A stretch of 43,068 nucleotides of DNA from Silicimonas sp. (GTDB lineage: Bacteria; Pseudomonadota; Alphaproteobacteria; Rhodobacterales; Rhodobacteraceae). Within the stretch, counting starts at the first letter, position 1. The number at the start of each line of letters is the position of its first letter. A program made the translations under genes and the position numbers. The stretch lies in NCBI GenBank assembly GCA_022824315.1, contig JAJEAC010000068.1:1-43068 (forward strand), given 5' to 3'. The notes below the pieces were generated by a model. That model searched no databases, had not been told where the DNA came from, and saw nothing but the letters and a program-made list of their open reading frames with translations. Positions 33,460-40,745 of the stretch are shown one piece after another.

Positions 33460-34391
33460 AAATCGCAATCTACGGCACCGGTGCCATGGGGTCGGTCTAC
33501 GCAGGTCAGTTCTGCGAAGCTGGCCACGAGGTCTGGGCGATTGATCCTTGGGCCGAGCATGTCGAGGCAATCAACGCCTTGGGCCTGCAGTTGGAAGGGA
33601 CCAGTGGAAATCGCAGGATTGAAGGTATTCGGGCCGTTACGAATTTCTCGGAAGTCGGCGAATGCGACCTGATCGTGATCGCAACGAAGATGGCAGGTGT
33701 CGGCCCTGCGGCTCGCGCGATTGCGCAGCATCTGACGTCCTCGACGATGATCCTGACCATTCAGAACGGTCTGGGCGCTGCCGAACGGATCGGCGCCTTC
33801 ATGTCGGTCGAGAACGTCATGCTCGGCGTCGCCGAAGGGTTTGGCGCCTCGCTCAAGGGACCGGGGCATGCGCATCACAACGCCATGAACCTGATCCGCA
33901 TCGGCGAGATTGAGAGCGGCCAAAGCGATCGCGCCGAGGTGCTGGCCGGACACTGGCGCGGTGCAGGTTTCAAGGCACGGGCCTATGACGACATTCAACA
34001 ACTGGTCTGGGAGAAGTTCCTCTGCAACGTCACCTACAGCGCCGCTTGCACGGTGTTTGACATGACGGTCGGGGAACTTCAGGCACATGCCGAGCGTTGG
34101 GCCATTGCCTTGGGCGCAATGCACGAAGCCCATGCTGTCGCGCGTGCCAGGAAGATCAATCTGACTTTCGACGATCCCGTGGAATACGTCACCGCCTTTG
34201 GTGCGCAAATGCCCAATGCGCGACCCTCCATGCTCCTGGATCACAAGGCCAGACGACACTCGGAACTGGATGCGATTAACGGACAGGTGCCCGAACTGGG
34301 CCGCGCGCTAGGCATTCCGACTCCGTTCAACGACACGCTGGTTGCAGTGTTGCGGCAGCGCGAGGCGGCTTTCGGCGGAGGGAATCCTTGA
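33456..34391 (+). CDS. Ketopantoate-reductase-like dehydrogenase (ApbA/PanE family)
   Basis: A 311-residue NAD(P)-dependent dehydrogenase. The N-terminal Rossmann motif is IAIYGTGAMGSVYAG; VIATKMAGVGPAARAI and ILTIQNGLGAAERI follow, and the C-terminal helical domain has the family lysine/asparagine block KFLCNVTYSAACTV and SMLLDHKARRHSELDAINGQV. PanE reduces ketopantoate to pantoate, but paralogues in catabolic operons act on other 2-keto/2-hydroxy acids. Coupling to the MttB-family gene by ATGA and distance from pantothenate genes argue for a catabolic 2-hydroxyacid role here. Confidence 0.85.
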   Translation: MKIAIYGTGAMGSVYAGQFCEAGHEVWAIDPWAEHVEAINALGLQLEGTSGNRRIEGIRAVTNFSEVGECDLIVIATKMAGVGPAARAIAQHLTSSTMILTIQNGLGAAERIGAFMSVENVMLGVAEGFGASLKGPGHAHHNAMNLIRIGEIESGQSDRAEVLAGHWRGAGFKARAYDDIQQLVWEKFLCNVTYSAACTVFDMTVGELQAHAERWAIALGAMHEAHAVARARKINLTFDDPVEYVTAFGAQMPNARPSMLLDHKARRHSELDAINGQVPELGRALGIPTPFNDTLVAVLRQREAAFGGGNP

Positions 34392-34479
34392 CGCGGTCCT
34401 CGTCGACATCGATCGCACGCGCAGCACCGAACCCGTCGGGGACTGTGCACCGACGCCGCCAACCCGTGCGCTGAACACG

Positions 34480-35592
34480 TCAGGTGAAAGGCAGGTCTGA
34501 GACTTCGCCGTCGCGGGTCGTTCCGTCAACGCTGTGCACGGTCACCGCCTGACCTGCGTCCCAGAAAGACCGGTCAATCAGCGAAAGGCCCACGTTGCGT
34601 TTCAATCTGGGCGACCAGACGGCGCTGGTGATCTGCCCGACGAGTCGAGCGTCGACACGAACGGGCCAGGGTTCGGCACAGGTCGGGCAGGGGCCGCCAT
34701 CGAATAGAACGCCGCGGATTTGCCGCGATATTCCGGTCTCGGCGGCACGCAGCAAGGCCTCGCGTCCCAGGCAGTCAACGCTGCCGTCGAGGCTGCAGAA
34801 TTTTGCAATCCCGAACTCCAACGGTGTGTTTTCCCGCGTCATCTCGTTGCCGTATGAAAGCAGACCAGCTTCAATTCGCTCGATCAGGTTGGGACAGCCG
34901 GGTGCGATTTCAAACGTTTGTCCGGCCTGCCAGACGGCGTTCCAAAGATCGCCGCCCAAGTGGCCGCCATCGAGGTAGATCTCGAAGCCGCCCTGTAGCG
35001 AATAACCGGATCTCGCGATCAGCTGCCGGGTGCCGGAAAAGTCGATCCAGCCAAACTTGAAGAAGCCGATGTCTCGAATGTGGGCCCCGAATAGATCAGC
35101 CAGAAGCGTCTCGGCTTTCGGTCCTTGGATGGCGAGCGGAGAGACGTCGGGCTCGTCGATGGTCACTTCCAGGCCACGTCCGAGTGCCAATCCCTTGGCG
35201 AACAGAAGGAGATCGGAGTCCGCCGTCGACAGCCAGAATCGGTCCTCAGCCAGCTTCAGAAGCACGGGGTCGTTCACCATCCCTCCGGTGTCGTCCGTGA
35301 TCGGCACGTAGAAGCACTCCCCGACCTTTGCGTGGGAAATGTCGCGGGGCGTCATCCATTGCACCAGCCACGCTGCATCCGGACCCTGGATTTGAACCTG
35401 TCGCTGGCAAGCGACGTCCCAGACCTGGACGTGTTCCCGCAGGTGCCAGTAGTCTTCTTCCACAGACCGCCCGTAGGACTTGGGCAAGAGCATGTGGTTG
35501 ACCACTGAGAACCCTGTGACACCTGCCTTTTCCGCCGAGGCCGTAAAGGGTGTCCGGCGCAGGCGGCGCGAGAAATTAAGGCCGTCAGCCAT
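34480..35592 (-). CDS. DmdA-like THF-dependent methyltransferase (possible DMSP demethylase)
   Basis: A 370-residue member of the GcvT/aminomethyltransferase family. Its sequence follows the dimethylsulfoniopropionate demethylase DmdA as I remember it: SRRLRRTPFT near the N-terminus, VVNHMLLPKSYG, HVQVWDVACQRQVQIQGPDA, ITDDTGGMVNDPVLLKLAED, IARSGYSLQGGFEIYL, PGCPNLIERIEAGLLSYGNE and the C-terminal SAVWSPRLKRNVGLSLI. DmdA moves a methyl group from DMSP to tetrahydrofolate. Other close relatives could act on other S- or N-methylated compounds. It is last in a four-gene operon, overlapping the HIUase-like gene by eight bases. No other DMSP genes (dmdB, dmdC, acuI) are in the window, so the substrate is open. 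Confidence 0.75.
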   Translation of the reverse strand: MADGLNFSRRLRRTPFTASAEKAGVTGFSVVNHMLLPKSYGRSVEEDYWHLREHVQVWDVACQRQVQIQGPDAAWLVQWMTPRDISHAKVGECFYVPITDDTGGMVNDPVLLKLAEDRFWLSTADSDLLLFAKGLALGRGLEVTIDEPDVSPLAIQGPKAETLLADLFGAHIRDIGFFKFGWIDFSGTRQLIARSGYSLQGGFEIYLDGGHLGGDLWNAVWQAGQTFEIAPGCPNLIERIEAGLLSYGNEMTRENTPLEFGIAKFCSLDGSVDCLGREALLRAAETGISRQIRGVLFDGGPCPTCAEPWPVRVDARLVGQITSAVWSPRLKRNVGLSLIDRSFWDAGQAVTVHSVDGTTRDGEVSDLPFT

Positions 35593-35938
35593 GCTCCGTC
35601 GAACACCAGAGCGAATAGCCGTGGGGCGACAGGATCAGCGGGACATGATAGCGGCCCGCTGGGTCAGGCATTGTGAAACGGACGGCAATCTCGTCCATGA
35701 TGCGGATTCCATGGGCCTGTGCCACTCGGTTTTCCCAATAGGCTCCTGTCTGAAACACCATTTCGTACCGGGCCGTGGGCTTGGGGTCGGCAATTTCCTG
35801 AACCAGGCGTCCGTCTTCATCCATGGCCGCATCGAAGAGGGTCTCGCCCGTGTCAAGATTGATCAGCCGCACGGCTATGCCGCCGGCATGGCTGCCGTCC
35901 ACGGCGTTGAGGGCATGTGACGAGACGACCGCCATCAT
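35585..35938 (-). CDS. 5-hydroxyisourate hydrolase-like protein with altered C-terminal motif
   Basis: A 117-residue transthyretin-fold protein. HIUases hydrolyse 5-hydroxyisourate in urate breakdown using His, Arg, His and a C-terminal Tyr-Arg-Gly-Ser. Here His8 (SSHALNAVDG), Arg44 (DEDGR) and His98 (YHVPLILSPHGYS) are kept, but the usual YRGS is replaced: after GYSL comes WCSTEHG. That tail lines the active site, so substrate choice probably differs. No other urate genes are nearby; the operon encodes a hydroxyacid dehydrogenase, a TPP enzyme and a DmdA-like methyltransferase. A hydrolytic ring-opening or amide-cleaving step in that pathway is a plausible role. It overlaps both neighbours by 4-8 bases. 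Confidence 0.75.
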   Translation of the reverse strand: MMAVVSSHALNAVDGSHAGGIAVRLINLDTGETLFDAAMDEDGRLVQEIADPKPTARYEMVFQTGAYWENRVAQAHGIRIMDEIAVRFTMPDPAGRYHVPLILSPHGYSLWCSTEHG

Positions 35939-37665
35939 TCAATCGACGCCTTGTCGCGCTTGTCCGAGGTCGCCGCGACGATGGGGCTGATCACGCCCCT
36001 GCATTTCACGTTGAGGCAGGCCGTTCTGCCGCTGGCGATGGCGCGTTCCAAGGCGCCGGGGAGGGTGGCTCGCGAGGTAACCAGTTCCCCGAAGCCGCCG
36101 AGGCCCTCGAACATCGCGTGAAATGGGATGTCGCGGAAATCAGTGGCATAATGCTGGCCATTGGCAAACAGCCGCTCCTGTTGCTGGCTGATGCAATCCA
36201 GCCCGCCATTGTTGTCCACCACGACAACGATCGGAACATTCTCCTGAAAGCAGGCCTCGATGGACAGACCACCTGACAGGAAGGCGCCGTCGCCGGTGAC
36301 CAGAACCGTGGTCCTGTCGCGGTTTAGATTTTTTGCCGCCAGTGCAAAGGACACGCCGACGCCCAGCAGGCTGTAATTTCCGGGGTGCAGGATTCCGCCA
36401 AGAATCAGCCCCCTCGCGGCGGCGATGTTGGTAGCTATCTCGTTCCAGAAATGGGTATTGCCGCCGTCGAAGACCAGCCAATCGCCGTCATTCATGGCCG
36501 CCTGCACGTCGAGCGCCAGTTGCAACGGGTGCATCAGTCGGCCTTCGGCTTCGTCTCTTGCGGTCTCGGCTGCAATGTGATCACTCCATTCCCGCACCCA
36601 GCTCGTTCGGCGGGACCGTTGCAGTTCCAGCCAATCGTCCCAAGTCTTGCTGACCTCACAGAGTGCACGAAGAAACGCGCCCGGATCGGAGAGAAGCTGC
36701 ACATCGGCGCCGAAATTGTATTCCAGTTCTTCGTGGCTGCCGTTCACGCAGACCAGCTTGGTATCGGCCTGAATGAAAGGCGGGTTGCCGAAGTTCATCT
36801 GGTTGTCCAGACGGCAACCTACCATCAGAACCAGGTCGGCCTCGTGGATGGCGGATTTTGACGGGTGATACTGGTGGAAATCGGCAAGACCCATGAAGGC
36901 GTCGCAATCCTCGCCCAGCAACTTTGTGTGGTAGGGGACGTTGAAGACCGGCATCCGGAGCCTTGTGCCAGCCGCGGCCAAGGCCTCTTCGCCGCCTGCC
37001 CACCAGATCCCGTGACCCCCGATCATCACCGGGCGTTCGGCCGCGCGAACCAGCGCCAGAACTTGCTCCAGCCGCTCCGGGTCGGGCCAGGCGCGGGCTA
37101 CCGGCTGGTCGCCGCGGTCGAACGGGCGCTCGTCGCGGCCGGCGTCGGCCGGGAAGGAAGAGAACATGATGTCCACCGGCAGCGACAGATGCACCGGGCC
37201 GGGATAGCCCGTCGTCGCAGCGCGCCAAGCGCGGTCGACAAATTCACCGATTCGCTCGCCGTCGGTGATCTGCATCGAATACTTTGTCAGAGGTGCTGCA
37301 ATCGCCACGTCGTCGATTTCCTTGAACCCGCCCGCGCCTTGGCGTTTCAGCGTTGACGAGCCGGTCACGAAGATCACCGGGCTGCGTTCGCCCCAGGCCT
37401 CCAGCATCGCAGGCACCGCATTGGCAAAGCCTTCCGGCCCAACCAGGCAGACCGAGGGTTTGCGCGTGATCCGCGTATGGCCGTCCGCCAGGTGCCCAGC
37501 CACTTGTTCATGCGGGCAATTGATCACCGGCATCTGGCATTCCATGAAGCCTTCCAACGCGGGATTGCAGAAGCCTCCGGCCAGCGTGAACGCATGGTCC
37601 ACGCCCTTTTCCTTCAAGGCTCTTGCCAGAAGCGCTCCGCCGCGGATGGTTCGGGTGTTCGTCAT
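35935..37665 (-). CDS. Thiamine-diphosphate-dependent decarboxylase/lyase, acetolactate-synthase-like
   Basis: A 576-residue TPP enzyme of the acetolactate synthase/benzoylformate decarboxylase superfamily. The catalytic glutamate is present (E53 in CPHEQVAGHLADG). The central domain has MIGGHGIWWAGGEEAL, and the TPP-binding motif begins GDGAFLSGG (residues 458-466) and ends NN after VVVVD. The glutamate argues against glyoxylate carboligase, which has valine there. The neighbouring FMN hydroxyacid dehydrogenase recalls the mandelate pair mdlB/mdlC, so decarboxylation of the resulting 2-keto acid is a reasonable guess. Two starts are possible: ATG 37665, used here, or ATG 37686 with seven more residues. 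Its stop overlaps the HIUase-like start by four bases. Confidence 0.82.
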   Translation of the reverse strand: MTNTRTIRGGALLARALKEKGVDHAFTLAGGFCNPALEGFMECQMPVINCPHEQVAGHLADGHTRITRKPSVCLVGPEGFANAVPAMLEAWGERSPVIFVTGSSTLKRQGAGGFKEIDDVAIAAPLTKYSMQITDGERIGEFVDRAWRAATTGYPGPVHLSLPVDIMFSSFPADAGRDERPFDRGDQPVARAWPDPERLEQVLALVRAAERPVMIGGHGIWWAGGEEALAAAGTRLRMPVFNVPYHTKLLGEDCDAFMGLADFHQYHPSKSAIHEADLVLMVGCRLDNQMNFGNPPFIQADTKLVCVNGSHEELEYNFGADVQLLSDPGAFLRALCEVSKTWDDWLELQRSRRTSWVREWSDHIAAETARDEAEGRLMHPLQLALDVQAAMNDGDWLVFDGGNTHFWNEIATNIAAARGLILGGILHPGNYSLLGVGVSFALAAKNLNRDRTTVLVTGDGAFLSGGLSIEACFQENVPIVVVVDNNGGLDCISQQQERLFANGQHYATDFRDIPFHAMFEGLGGFGELVTSRATLPGALERAIASGRTACLNVKCRGVISPIVAATSDKRDKASIE

Positions 37666-37689
37666 CTTCTGGACAGGCTCCCGCATGTA

Positions 37690-38871
37690 TCAGGTTGCAC
37701 CCGATGCCGGCACGGCTCGATGCGTGGTTGCATGATGCGCAGTTTGGGCGCCCGGTGTGAAGAGGACTTGACTTGTGATGTCTTCAATGCGGCTGACCCC
37801 GATTTGCGCCATGGCGACATCGATGTCCTCGGCAAAGCACTGCATCAGTGATTGAAGGCCTTCTCCACCCGCCGCGGCAAGGGCGTAGAGCGTGGGGCGG
37901 CCCAGCATCACGAAGTCGGCCCCAAGTGCGAGGGCCTTGACGACGTCCTCGCCGTTGCGAATGCCGCTGTCGAACAGCAATGGGTAGTCTGGGCCGACGG
38001 CGTTGCGGATGATCGGCAAGAGATCAATCGCGGGCGGCGCGCTGTCCAGCTGGCGGCCGCCGTGGTTCGAGACATAGACCGCATCAACCCCGAGGTCCTG
38101 AACGCGGACGGCGTCAACGGGCGAGGTGATGCCCTTGACGATCAGTTTGCCGGACCAGCGCTCCCTCAGTTCCTGCAAGAACGCCCAGTCCGCGCCCGCG
38201 CGGCTGGCCTTTCTGTCGAACCCCTTGCTTTCGGTCGCAAAATTTCGCGGCTCAGGGATCCCATGCACCAGGGTGGAAATGGACCATCGGGGATGCAGCG
38301 CAAAATCAAGGAACGCGCGCGGAGTCAGTCGGAACGGCAAGTTGAAACCGTTCTGCTGATCCCTGGTCCGCCGCGACACTTCGGGCACATCAATGGTCAG
38401 GATCAAGGTGTCGTAGCCTGCATCTCGCGCACGTTCAGCCGCGCTGAATGAGGCGCGTGCCGTGTGTCCGAAGTAGAGCTGGAACCAGGCCAGGTCACCG
38501 CTCCATTGCCGCATGTCCTCCAGATTGCTCGAACCAGCGGAGGACAGGCAGACAGGCACATTCCTGTCCGTCGCCGATCGCGCTATCAGCGCATCGCCCC
38601 TTGGGCAGGCCAGATTGCACAGCCCCATGGGTGCGATGCCAAGCGGCAAGCCGTACTCGACCCCCAGGAACCGCGTTACCAAGGACCGCTTGCCCACATC
38701 TGCCATCGCGCGCGGCTGCAGGGTGATGTCGTCGAACCGGGACTCGTTCCTCCCTGCGCCCACCTCGCGCCCGGCAGCTCCCTCGAAGAAGTCGAAAATC
38801 ATGCGCGGCAGGCGTTTCTTGGCGAGACGCTTGGCATCTTCGGTCAAGAAAATTCTGGGCCTCTGTCTCAC
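37690..38871 (-). CDS. FMN-dependent alpha-hydroxyacid dehydrogenase (LldD/MdlB family)
   Basis: A 393-residue enzyme that oxidises a 2-hydroxy acid to the 2-keto acid. Family residues are visible: IFDFFEGAAG near residue 25, IAPMGLCNLACP, WFQLYF around residue 130, LTIDVPEVSRRTRD, Lys246 in IVKGI, and the active-site H270 and R273 in SNHGGRQLD. FDSGIRNGEDVVKALALGA completes the FMN site. The GTG start at 38871 gives a standard N-terminus. There is no long membrane-binding segment visible. It is the first gene of the minus-strand operon and lies divergent from the TRAP transporter, which may bring in the hydroxyacid substrate or precursor. Confidence 0.88.
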   Translation of the reverse strand: MRQRPRIFLTEDAKRLAKKRLPRMIFDFFEGAAGREVGAGRNESRFDDITLQPRAMADVGKRSLVTRFLGVEYGLPLGIAPMGLCNLACPRGDALIARSATDRNVPVCLSSAGSSNLEDMRQWSGDLAWFQLYFGHTARASFSAAERARDAGYDTLILTIDVPEVSRRTRDQQNGFNLPFRLTPRAFLDFALHPRWSISTLVHGIPEPRNFATESKGFDRKASRAGADWAFLQELRERWSGKLIVKGITSPVDAVRVQDLGVDAVYVSNHGGRQLDSAPPAIDLLPIIRNAVGPDYPLLFDSGIRNGEDVVKALALGADFVMLGRPTLYALAAAGGEGLQSLMQCFAEDIDVAMAQIGVSRIEDITSQVLFTPGAQTAHHATTHRAVPASGAT

Positions 38872-38959
38872 GTTGGTCCAATCCGTCGCGGAAGTTCAGT
38901 TTGACACCAAAAGTATCGGCAGCCGACGGGGCCACACCAATCGAAAATCCTCCAGCACC

Positions 38960-39017
38960 TATTCGCCAGCGCTATGTTTGGACGGGAATCGGGTCGCACA
39001 CATAGCAGGGGCGAATA
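38960..39017. repeat. Long imperfect inverted repeat in the divergent promoter region
   Basis: The arm at 38960-38977 (TATTCGCC-AGC-GCTATGT) and the arm at 39000-39017 (ACATAGC-AGG-GGCGAATA) are reverse complements at 15 of 18 positions, separated by 22 bases. It sits between the FMN dehydrogenase start (38871) and dctP (39160), the place for an operator serving both directions. The arms are far apart for a simple dimer site, so two dimers or DNA looping are possible. A hairpin in RNA is also possible. Confidence 0.6.
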
Positions 39018-39159
39018 AATGCCGTGCAGAATTCGATTAGTTTATCCAAGACATCGTGCGATAGCCTTGATGAACCAAGACCGAGGGCCTGGCTCTCGGG
39101 CAGACCTGCACAAGTGCCGCCACAAGAGCGGCTGTGCCGAAACTGAATGGAAGGAAGTC

Positions 39160-40161
39160 ATGAAACTCTTGAAACCAATCGCCGCAGGTGTGCTTTTGTC
39201 CTCGGCCGTAATGCTGAGCGGCGTCGCGCAAGCTCAGGACCATGTGGCGCGACTGTCGGTTCACTGGGGGCCGAAGCATCACAGCGCCATTCACACGCAG
39301 ATGTTCGCCGACGAGGTCAACAAGCGCGCCGAGGGCCGGCTGCGGGTCGATGTCTTCCCGTCGGGCCAGCTTTTCGGAATTCGCGAGCAACTGGGCGCCG
39401 TCACGTCGAACGCGGTCGAAATGGGCGGGATCGTCGGTGTCGTGTCCTTCCCGCCGATCAACAAGAATTACAACGTCGTGTCCTTCTCGGGGATTTTTGA
39501 CAGCTATGGCGAGCAGCGGGCTTTCTTCACGGACGATGCCGCGGGCCAGGCCGTCTGGGGCGACATCACCAAGAAGTCGGATACGGTTCTCTTGATGTAT
39601 AACCCCGTCGGCCCGGTGATGACCTTCAGCACAAGGGAATTGAACGGCATTGAAACCATGGCCGGCCTCAAGGCCCGTGCCCTGATCGGGGCGGAACGTC
39701 CGATGTGGGAAGCACTTGGCGCGAACACCGTCTCGATGCCCACTGGCGAGGTTTATTCCGGCCTGCAGACCGGCCTGATCGACACGATCAACAGCCCGCC
39801 GGGCTCGATCCGCGCGTTCAGCTGGTGGGAGTTTCTGACCCACGGCCAGAAGCCTTACCAGTACTATGCGGACGCATACATCATGGCCAATGCCACATGG
39901 TTCAACGGCTTGCCCGAGGACTTGCAACAGCTTCTGATGGACGTTGGTGCCGAGGTCGGCAAGATCTCGACCGACACGATCCTGAAAACCGGCGAAGAAA
40001 CCCTGACCGAGTTCCAGGAGCGTGGCGGCATAGTCAACACGCTTGCGGGGGACAAGCTGGCAGCCTTTCAAATGCTGATGACCGACAAGGTGCAGCCCGC
40101 TGTCGCCGACAAGATCGACGCCGAGGTTCTTGACGCCGCCAAGGCCTTCGCTGCCAACTGA
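39160..40161 (+). CDS. dctP: TRAP transporter periplasmic binding protein DctP
   Basis: A 333-residue solute-binding protein with a cleavable signal peptide (LLKPIAAGVLLSSAVMLSG, cleaved near AQA). DctP features include a mature start VARLSVHWGPKHHSAIHTQM, FADEVNKRAEGRLRVDVFPS, FGIREQLGAVTSNAVEMG, GLKARALIGAERPMWEALGA and PTGEVYSGLQTGLIDTIN; the arginine in the LKARAL segment is the likely carboxylate-binding residue of this family. AAGGAAG lies just before ATG 39160. It captures an organic acid or zwitterion; the operon opposite suggests a 2-hydroxy or methylated acid, but this is inference. Confidence 0.92.
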   Translation: MKLLKPIAAGVLLSSAVMLSGVAQAQDHVARLSVHWGPKHHSAIHTQMFADEVNKRAEGRLRVDVFPSGQLFGIREQLGAVTSNAVEMGGIVGVVSFPPINKNYNVVSFSGIFDSYGEQRAFFTDDAAGQAVWGDITKKSDTVLLMYNPVGPVMTFSTRELNGIETMAGLKARALIGAERPMWEALGANTVSMPTGEVYSGLQTGLIDTINSPPGSIRAFSWWEFLTHGQKPYQYYADAYIMANATWFNGLPEDLQQLLMDVGAEVGKISTDTILKTGEETLTEFQERGGIVNTLAGDKLAAFQMLMTDKVQPAVADKIDAEVLDAAKAFAAN

Positions 40162-40175
40162 GCAACGGCATGTGG

Positions 40176-40204
40176 GGCCCCCGCCGCCAGTTGCGGGGGC
40201 CTTT
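40176..40204 (+). terminator. Hairpin between dctP and dctQ (partial terminator)
   Basis: A perfect 9-base-pair stem (GGCCCCCGC with GCGGGGGCC), an eight-base loop and a TTT run, 14 bases after the dctP stop. It resembles a weak intrinsic terminator and should let the binding protein be made in excess over the membrane subunits, as is common in TRAP operons. Confidence 0.75.
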
Positions 40205-40226
40205 CGATCCAGCGGGTGGCCTTTCA

Positions 40227-40745
40227 ATGACGTTGATCCTTCGTCCCCTTCGGGCCGTGAACCATGTGTTGGAAATCCTCACTGCGGTCCTGTCGTCCAC
40301 GATTGCCGCCATCATGGTGCTGGCTTTGACGATGAGTGCCGTCACGCGTTACGTCAGCGGCACGGGCTACGACTGGTTCATTGAACTTCCGCCGGCGTTG
40401 GTACCCTGGTTGGTGTTTCCGCTTCTCGGTCCGCTGCTGCGGTCCGGCGCGCATATCCAGGTGGACCTGGCGCCGAATTTCCTGGGCGGCAAGGCACTTT
40501 GCCTGCTGCAAGCCTTTGTCTTTGCGACAATGCTGGTGGGGGCGGTCATCTTCTTCATCGCCGGCAACGAGGCTGTGGCGCTGTTTCGGCGGCTGGGCCA
40601 GTTGATGGAACTGGAGATCGAACTTCCGATCTGGTGGATGTACCTGGCCTTTCCGACGGGCTTTGCCATCCTCTTCCTGTTCTCGCTTGAACTGCTGCTG
40701 GAGGCGCTGGCGAAACTGGTTGCGCCGGAAGGGGCCGCCCCATGA
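40227..40745 (+). CDS. dctQ: TRAP transporter small permease DctQ
   Basis: A 172-residue membrane protein with four predicted spans (around residues 15-35, 45-68, 88-110 and 130-155). It has SAVTRYVSGTGYDWFIELP followed by ALVPWLVFPLLGPLLRSGAH and IQVDL, the usual DctQ pattern of an RY pair and a short acidic motif. It pairs with DctM. GGTGG lies before ATG 40227; an upstream in-frame ATG at 40170 would run through the terminator hairpin. It overlaps dctM by four bases. Confidence 0.88.
   Translation: MTLILRPLRAVNHVLEILTAVLSSTIAAIMVLALTMSAVTRYVSGTGYDWFIELPPALVPWLVFPLLGPLLRSGAHIQVDLAPNFLGGKALCLLQAFVFATMLVGAVIFFIAGNEAVALFRRLGQLMELEIELPIWWMYLAFPTGFAILFLFSLELLLEALAKLVAPEGAAP

Noticed and set aside
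35935..37665. Glyoxylate carboligase as the identity of the TPP enzyme, prompted by the HIUase neighbour
   Set aside because: The catalytic glutamate (E53) is present, whereas glyoxylate carboligase carries valine there; no other allantoin or glyoxylate genes are near.
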